IMG/VR virus record: IMGVR_UViG_3300046804_006260
Span: 1-23,364 of that record
Length of the DNA: 23,364 bases
Direction: 5' to 3' (one strand)
Source of the DNA: a virus
The position numbers were made by a program, and so were the translations under genes. Positions 5,530 to 14,500 of the stretch are shown one piece after another. How positions within the stretch are numbered: the first letter of the stretch is position 1; each line of letters begins with the position of its first letter. Under the pieces are notes generated by a model. The model ran no database searches. It saw nothing but the letters and a program-made list of their open reading frames with translations, and was not told the DNA's origin.

Positions 5530-8500
5530 ATGCCATTAACTAAATTAGAGAATTTAATTTCTAGCAAAACTGGAAGATATCTATATGTTTCACCTGACGA
5601 CTTCAACGCTTCTGATGCTTTGGATAACAGAGGCAACTCCCCAACTAGACCCTTCTTAACAATTCAGAGAGCATTCTTAGAGGTTGCTCGTTATTCGTAT
5701 GTTCCTGGTCAGGAAAACGACAGATTTGATCAGTTTACAATCATGCTGTCTCCTGGCAATCACTATATTGATAACCGTCCAGGTGTTTTAGATCCTACAG
5801 AAATTAATCCCTTTGCTTATGATTTAGCAAAAGGAGAATGGACAGATAATTCAATTGTTGACCTCAGCAATCCAGATAATATTCTTTACAAATTTAATGG
5901 TCCTAATGGTGGCGCTACTATTCCTAGAGGCACATCACTCGTTGGTATGGACCTCCGCCGCACTCGTTTGCATCCTCTTTATGTGCCAGACCCAGCAGAT
6001 AAAGAAGTGCCTCGTTGCACCCTTTTTAACGTAACTGGTGGTTGTTATTTTTGGCAATTTACGATTCTTGATGGTGATGTAGAATCTAATTCTCCTCTTT
6101 ATGATTCTGCAGAAGGGATTGGTAAAGTTTACTCTCAACCAAACTCAACTGTAACCCAGATTCCATATTATTCACACCACAAAATTTGTAACTTTGAATT
6201 TGCGAGCAGAGACGATCTAGGTTTACTCTATAGAAAGATTGCTCGTGCTTTCTCTCTATTCCAGCCAACTATTGATGATCCTGGCGAATTTACTCAAAGA
6301 CCACAGGAAAACAGAATTGTTGGTCCTCTACAGGATGCTATTCGTATTGATTCTATTACGGTTAACAACGTTGTTGGCACTACTGCACTTGATGTTACAG
6401 TAAGAACAAAAACAAATCATGGTTATTATGTTGGTCAAGCAGTAGCAGTTGCTAACCTAAGATCTACATTGCCTGCGGGGGCAACGGAAAAAATTCCTCT
6501 TGCAAATGACCCTCTAACTGGTGTTTTTGCTGTTAGAGGAATCAGTTTTACTGATCCTAAAGAATTCACATATCGCGTAGAAGGCAAGAATGCCGCTGCG
6601 GTTGGTCTTGGCGATAAGATTGCACAACCAATTTCGCCACCAGACCTCGATACAAACGCCATCACGCAGGCAGAAGTTGACTCGGTAGAATCTGCTTCGC
6701 CATACGTCTTCAACGTCTCTATCCGCTCTACGTGGGGTATCTGCGGTATCCACGCTGATGGTAGCAAGGCGAGTGGTTTCAAATCTATGGTTATCGCCCA
6801 GTATACTGGCGTTTCACTACAAAGAGATGACCGTGCGTTTATTCGCTACGATGAGTTTAGCAATACATGGAATCAAGCTCCTCTTACTGATGCATTTGCA
6901 ACAACACCTTACCACACTAAAGGTGATGCATACTGGAAAGATGACTGGAGAAACTTCCACGTTAAAGCATCTAACGATGCCTTTATTCAGAACGTTTCTA
7001 TCTTCGCGGTAGGTTTTGCTGATCACTTCCTAATGGAGTCTGGTGGTGATATGTCTATCACCAACTCAAACTCTAACTTTGGTAACACCTCTCTACATGC
7101 TAAAGGATTTAAAGGTTATTCTTTTGCTCAAGACCAAGGTGGATATATTTCACATATTGTACCACCTAAAAAAGTTACTACTACGACAAAGAAATATCAA
7201 TATTATACATTTAATCAAATTAAGTCTAGAAATAATAATGCATTAAATTATGATGGTCCAGGTGGATCTACATCTGTAACAACTAAATTGTATTATGGTA
7301 ATGATGAAGCTACAGATCCATTGTTTAAACCATCTACTATTGTTAATGGATTTAGACTTGGTGCTAGAGCACATGAAAAAATCTATGTTAAATTAGATCC
7401 AGCTGTTGGATTTGTTGGCAGTGTGCGTACTGCAGAAATATCTCCATCTGGTTATCAAAAATGGAATGTTGCTCTATCAGTATTGAGTCCATCTGCTGCT
7501 ACTGGAGTATCTAATAACGATCAGGATGCGGCTAATCTTATTGATTTGAATAGAAACTTCATTGCTGCTGAAACATATGGATATATTTCTCGTAAATATT
7601 CATATTTACGCACAAAAGATATTACTTTTAGTAAGTGCAAAAGAGATGTAGGTTATATTTTAGAAGCAGTAGCAAATGACTTGCGTGTTGGTGGAAATGC
7701 AAATAGTTTACAAGCAGCACAAGCATACTATACTGGCACGAGTTTAGATTATATTGATGGGGAAAAAACAGAAACTTTAGATGGCTTTAATTACGCTAGA
7801 AATCTTGCTATTGCAGCAATGCGTAATTGGAATTTTTATATTAATGGTTGCACAACTGCTATTAATTCTGCAGTAGTTACTGTACCTTCTGGTATTACAA
7901 CTATCGGTTTGGCCGAAGGAATGATAGTTACTGCTTCACCAGTAGCTGGTCAAACAAATCCAATTCCTACTGGAACTTATATTAGAGAAATTATAAGCAC
8001 CACACAATTTAGACTTGGTAATAGAAATGATACTGATGATGTAAAAGCTATTGCAACCATTTCTGGAACTGGTATTAAACTTAATTTTGAATTAAATCAA
8101 GGTAAATTTGCCACCTCTAGTGGTAGAGCATTTGATGCCGCAACTTTAATTACTCTCAATAAAGATTTCATTGCCAACGAAGCACTTATTTTAGCAAAAG
8201 CACAATACCCAACTACTACTGTTCCAAACGATGATAAGTGTAAGCGTGATATTGGGTATATTTTAGATGCTGTTTGTAAAGATATAAAAACCACTGGAAA
8301 TGCTGAAATTGTTACTGCTGCAGAAGCATATGTTGGAGCTCCATCAAGATATTTTGATGCTAAAAATCTTATCTTAAATAACAAAAAAGAAATTGTTGAT
8401 AAAGCAGTTGCTAAAATTGCAATCGAGTTTCCAGATTTCTATTTTGGTGGTAGCACATTTACTAATACTTCTCAAGGAAGTGGTGTTGGCGATGCACAAA

Positions 8501-11500
8501 CAAATGTCTTTTCTCGTTACAAAGATTCTTATCGTTTAATTCAACAGAATAAAAAAGAAATTACGGAAAAAGCAATTGCTCAAGCAGCTATTGATTTTCC
8601 TGATTTTTATTTTCCAGGTGATAACCAAGTAAATGCTTTAGCAAGAAGAGCAGATTCATACCGTTTAATTCAACAAAATAAAACAGAAATCATTGAAACT
8701 GCATATGCTTCTATTGCAGCGGCATATCCCAACTTTACTAATCCTAATCCAGCAAAATGCAGAAGAGATATTGGATATTTTATTGATGCTGTTTCTACTG
8801 ATATTTGGTCTGGTGGTAACTATTATACCAGAGAATTTATTAAATTCTATTACCAAGGTAATGGGCAACCAATTCCTAATGGTCTTGGTGGTGAGGAAGC
8901 ACAATCTAAGACAGCATTCTTGAAAGCAAGAGATGAGATGAAAAAAGCCATCTCAAATCAACTTACGATTAAAGATCTTTCAATTACTGTAGATACAAAT
9001 CCAGGAGCACAAGGAGTATGCACAACAACTAAAGATACTATTGATACTTTAGTTGCAATTGTTACATATGTGTTAGATGGCAATCCAGTTGCTCAAATTC
9101 CTTCAGTTTCTTATGGCACATTATCAACTGGTGGAAATAAATGCTTACGCGATGTTGGTTATTTTGTTGATGCAATTTCTACAGATTTGACAACTCTTGG
9201 TAATTCTTATTCTATTGATTTTATTAAACAGTATTTTGTGCAAGATAAAGTCAATGGAAAAATATTGACATTTACAAATACTAGTGGCACTACTCTAGCA
9301 AATAGACAAAATAGAACTTATACTGGTGTATCGACAACAACTTCATCCAACGGAAAACAAGCAACATTTACTGTTGCTCGTGGTGCAACTGGAGCAGTAT
9401 CTAGTGTAACTCTAGTCAATGGTGGTTATGGATACTTAAATAACAATACATTAGTTATTCCTGGATCTTCGATTGGTGGATTGGATGTAGCAGATGATAT
9501 TACAGTTACAGTATCTACAATTGAAACTGCATGGATTACCACTGGACTTCAAAATGAAGAGCAACAATCTTTAGTAGTATTTGCAAAAGCAGTCGAGCTT
9601 TGCAAAAAAGCAATTACCAATCAACTTTATCTCAGAGATACCACACTCACTGGTGATCCAAATCCAGGATCTCCTCTTTCTGGTGTTAGTGTATTTGGCA
9701 CTGCTGGTAATACGTTAAACAATGATGACCCACAATCTTGCTCAAATGTGCAAGCAACTCTTGATACTCTAGCAAATATTATTTTTGCTAGAATACGTCA
9801 AGGAGATTTAGTTACTGCAACAACCACAAATCCTGCATTGCCAACTATTAATTATGGCACTGCTCCAGCTCAACAAGCAAAATGCAAAAGAGATGTTGGT
9901 TATATTGTAGATGCTATTGCTAATGACCTTGCTTTAGGTGGAAATTATAATATTATTCAAGCAACAAAATCATATTTTGATAGCACTGGCACTAATTTTA
10001 TTGTTGATGGTCTGCTTGGAGAAGTGCAACAATCTGTAGTTGCTTTTGAAGCAGCAAGAGATTTGTGCAAAAAAGCAGTAACAAATCAATTAAATTATAA
10101 AGATTTAAATATTTCTGTTGGACCAGAAAGATTATCACAGGCTGGACCAAATATTCCAAACAACAATACGCAATCTTGTTTGGATGTGCAAGATACAATT
10201 GATACTTTATTTGCTATTTTAACATCAAAACTGCAATCTCCTACTGCACAATATCCAATTTTAAGATATAATGCAGGTGCTACTTCACTATCTGGTGAAT
10301 TAGATATAAGTGTATATGCATTTAAGAAAGTTAGAGATTTAGCTATTCTTGCAATGCGTAATTGGAGAACTGGTGATGGCACTTCATCGGATCCTCTATA
10401 TGTAAAACAACTATCAAACACATTAAATATTGCTACTGATTTAAGTATTGATACTACTACAGCAGGACTACCAGTTTGTGCTGATGTTGCTTATAGCATT
10501 TCCAATGAGTTTGATATTCTTTTAGAATCACTTCTTAATATTTCCCCTCTACCTCCAAAAACATATGGTAGTGATGAATATGTAGAAAGAGAAACTCCAC
10601 AAAAAGATATTACAGTTACTAACGATACAACTACACCAGAAAATAAATGTGCAGGCACTAAAGACGCAATTATTGAAAAAATGCGTGTCATTGCTAATAT
10701 CATTGAAAACGGAGTAGATGCAGAACCTCTAGTTTCGCAATTAGTAAATACTTCATCATTTGCTAAGAGAGCAACTCTATTTACTGTTTCTGGTAGTAAT
10801 CCACACAATTTAGAAACTGGCACTCCAGTTAGATTGGTTGCAGTACCTAGAAAAGATAGTGCAACAGGAAAACCAGTATTGGTTGACAAGCGTTTAGTTA
10901 GATTACCAAAAGGATTTGAATCTAACAAAACTTACTATGTGATTGCTCCAGGAAGAATTACATCTCCAGAAAATTATTCTGCTGGTGGTGTAACTGCTCC
11001 ATTTAATAATACGCAGGCATTGATGTTGGCAACCAGTGTAGAAAATGCTACTGCTGGTAATTACATCTATTCTTCAGAAACCGATGGTATAGATCCTGAT
11101 GTGCAAATTGAAATACATCAGTATTTAACTAATGTTGATTACGATTTACATCGTTATACATGCTCTCTTGTTTCTTCTAGAGTTTTTGAAACAACAACAA
11201 ATAATGTCTTTGATACTGCTTTTGGTGGAGTTGAAGTACAAAAAGTATACTTCTATCCATTAGAAGAAAATTTGGTTGATAATAAACCTACTGGTGCTGC
11301 TTTAACTACACTTCCAGCAAAAACATCTGGTGGTAGATTAGAAATTGATAGATTCTATTATGTTGGTCGCCCCGCCACATACACTAAGAATAATCAATTC
11401 TCTATCTATTTAACCGTTGCAGATGCTATTAACAAACAAAATGCGGTGCAATTTAACTATCCTAGTGGTGGTAAATTTACTGTATTGGGTAATAAGAAGA

Positions 11501-14500
11501 GAAGTCCTCTTGGTTATGACCCAGTACAGACTGGTTGGTTCTTGAGAACTCTTCTTCAAGGTAATGAAATTTATGATAGAATTACATTAAATGATGCAAC
11601 CAGAGGATCTTCTTATGTAAACAAACCAGCAAGAACTCCAGATTCATATTTCTATAGATATGATGATGCTCGTGCTAATGAAGATAGAATTTACAAATTC
11701 CGTTATGTAATTCCTAACTATCGTGATGATGTTAGAGATCCTATCAATGGATTTGTAATGAAAATTAGAAGAGATGAAACTAGAAGATTAGTTCCTCAAA
11801 AAATTCTATTAAAACCAGTATCGCAAAATAGTCCAAAAGATGCGACATTCTTTGAAACTGGAGTGCAGAATCCAAAGAGATTGGGTCTTCCATCTTCATC
11901 TAGCCTTGCTGCTGTAACTTACGATCCATATAATCCAACTAACAAAACTAGAATTGCTGGCAATAAAACTGCTTCTAATATTTCATTCACCATTCAATCT
12001 GCTAAAAAGGTAGGTGATTATATTCAACTTACAGTATTTGATCATGGATTGGATGTAGAATCATTAAAAGCTAAGAGATTTGTTACTGTAAAAGTATCAC
12101 AACCTCAAGGTGGTAATGGTGTATTTAAAGTAAATCAAAGAATTACTTGGGATGGTGATTACACTGGATCCGCTATAGTTCATTCTTGGTTTGGCACTGA
12201 AAGTGTTGAAGGTGGAGTGGAAGTATTTAATTATCTAATTCTTAAAGATGTAGAAGGTGAATTAGATTTTGATGAGAAAAAGAAAACAGTATTTACTCAA
12301 GAAATTGCAAATGAAGCAGATGTAGTTGCTGAAATTATCGCTAGACCAAACTTTGGCAAAGAAGATAAAGCGAATTATCTCTACGGTGTGGAAGCATCTA
12401 ATGTATATACAGTAACTCCTGGTGATGTAATTACAGATGATGCTGCAGCACAATATAGAGTTGTCAGTGTAGAAGATATTGATGATTTAGAAAATACATA
12501 TTACATTTATGCTATTCAAGAAATTCAAAGAAGAATTCCTAGACAACAAGATGGTATTTATTATTTAACAGCGTTGAGAGGAGATGTTTCACCATTCCCA
12601 ACTGGATCTGGTGTTGGCACCAACTTCAGAGATTTTAAATTTAGTCAACCAGTTTCAAGATTATATCCTCTTGCTTATAAAAATGATCCTCTCCTATTCC
12701 AATATGATGGTTCTGATGCTCAAGGTGGGCAAGCAGATACAACTATTATAGACCCACCAGAAGCTTTCTGCTCAGCAGATAATTATATCCATGGTCAAGT
12801 CTTTATTAATGATGCTAAAAACAGTCTTACAAAAGAATTAATTCTTGATTTTGTTAAAGACCCTGGTTCTGGTCAGTATAAGTATACAACCACAGATAAT
12901 AGAATTCAAGCAAAATCTGGAGCAGCATCTTCTGGTGCAGAAGAAAGACTAATTCCTATTGCAGGTGATTCTGAATATCCACTTGAGCAAAGATTATATG
13001 TTGAGCTTCGTAGACCATCTATTGCTCGTGCTGGTAATCATACGTTTGAGTATCTAGGTTTCGGTCCTGGCAACTACTCAACGGGATTCCCTGCAAGACA
13101 GACAGTTATTTTGACAGCAGTACAAGATTTCTATGCACAAGCTAAGAAACAAAATGCTGGTATTGTTTTCTATACTGGTATTAATTCAAATGGTGAATTA
13201 TATATTGGCAATAAGAAAATTAATGCTATTACTGGTAAGGAAGAATATATCGATGCAGTTATTACTGATGAAGATTCTGAAGCAGGAGAAGTTTTAGGAA
13301 GTCTTGTTACGGTCTTTGAAGACCCCGTAACATTTGAAAATATCATTACATTAAATGCTCCTCCTAACTTAAAGAACTTCTTCAACTCTCCGATAGAGAT
13401 GAATGTCGATCCAGAATTTAATGCTGCGATGACTCCTCCATCTCTGAGAATTGTTTCTCGCCCAGGAAGCAGACAAGCTTTACTTCCAGGTGATGACGAT
13501 ACACAATTGGATACTACAAAAGCTGGTGATATTATTATTGACAAAAATAGAGTTAGAGCTGCTATTTTTGATTTAAATACACGCGGTACTCAACGTTATT
13601 CAATTAGAACAGCTCTTACAAACATTACACCAAATCAAGATACAACTGGGTTGAGACCAAGAATCAGCTCTTCTCAAACGCTATCTTTTGGATCTAGCGT
13701 ACCTCTATCTGGAGATATTATTTTCAAAGGATCGGAAGTAGGTTTTTCGGGATCTGTAGGTTGGATTTATTCAAACGCTTTTACTGCATATAGATTAACA
13801 GCACCAGCAGGGCAAGAAGCAAGCATTGATATTACGGGTGTACAATTCTATCCAAATCTTAATGTAGTTAAATTAATTTTCCAAACAGGTAAAGTTAATT
13901 TTAGTGCTGCTAATCCAGGAATATCATTAGGAATTACATTAAATAGTCAAATTAGAATTACTGGTGGTGTTGGACAATTAAGCACAATTAATGGAGTTCA
14001 TACCGTATATAATAATGTTACAGAAGGATATGATTATAGTGCAACTAATAGTTATGTTTATTTGTTAACTACTAGAGCATCGGAAGCTGTTTTATCTGGT
14101 TCTGGTCCTTATATTTTTTCTGCAACTCCTGCTGTCCAACCTAATCTTGTAATTGCAAGATCAGATGCTCAATGGAAAGAAATTGGTGTTATTGGTGCGG
14201 AAGCGTTAAGAACAAAAACATCAGCATATGGTGATTATAGATTAGGAATTAATACTGTTGCTAGAGCCAATTCTACTGATTGGAATGTTGGATATGTAAA
14301 TTCTGCTACGGACCCAAGAGCAACACTTGATATTGTTGGTAATGCATTTATTAGTGGTAAATTACAATCTAATTTTAATGATTTATCAACATTCTCCAAT
14401 ACAAATAAAGCGTTTATTGTTGGTGGTGATAGTAATAATACTGATGTAACAGCAACATTTAGAATTTCTACAGTTACTCTCCCAACACCAGGACCAACTG

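Larger units (their letters stand above)
7633..9945 (+). repeat. Five copies of a 22-residue KC(K/R)RD(V/I)GY motif
   Basis: Cores lie at 7633-7698, 8236-8301, 8755-8820, 9139-9204 and 9880-9945 (residues 702, 903, 1076, 1204 and 1451). Each has Lys-Cys, a basic residue (Leu in copy 4), Arg-Asp, Val/Ile-Gly-Tyr, a hydrophobic helix with Asp/Glu-Ala, an Asp, and a final Gly-Asn. In copies 3 to 5 a second motif KKA(I/V)xNQL follows (8941, 9604 and 10069), then a Cys-containing TxDTL helix. The full unit is about 130-155 residues. I do not recognise it as a named domain. Confidence 0.85.

Noticed and set aside
7633-9945. Regularly repeated cores considered as a CRISPR-like array
   Set aside because: The repeats are in frame, diverged at the DNA level and unevenly spaced (384-741 bases); they are protein repeats.
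10491-10928. Minus-strand 145-codon open frame
   Set aside because: It lies wholly within the giant gene, with no ribosome site and no gap; the sense frame is continuous with clear repeats.
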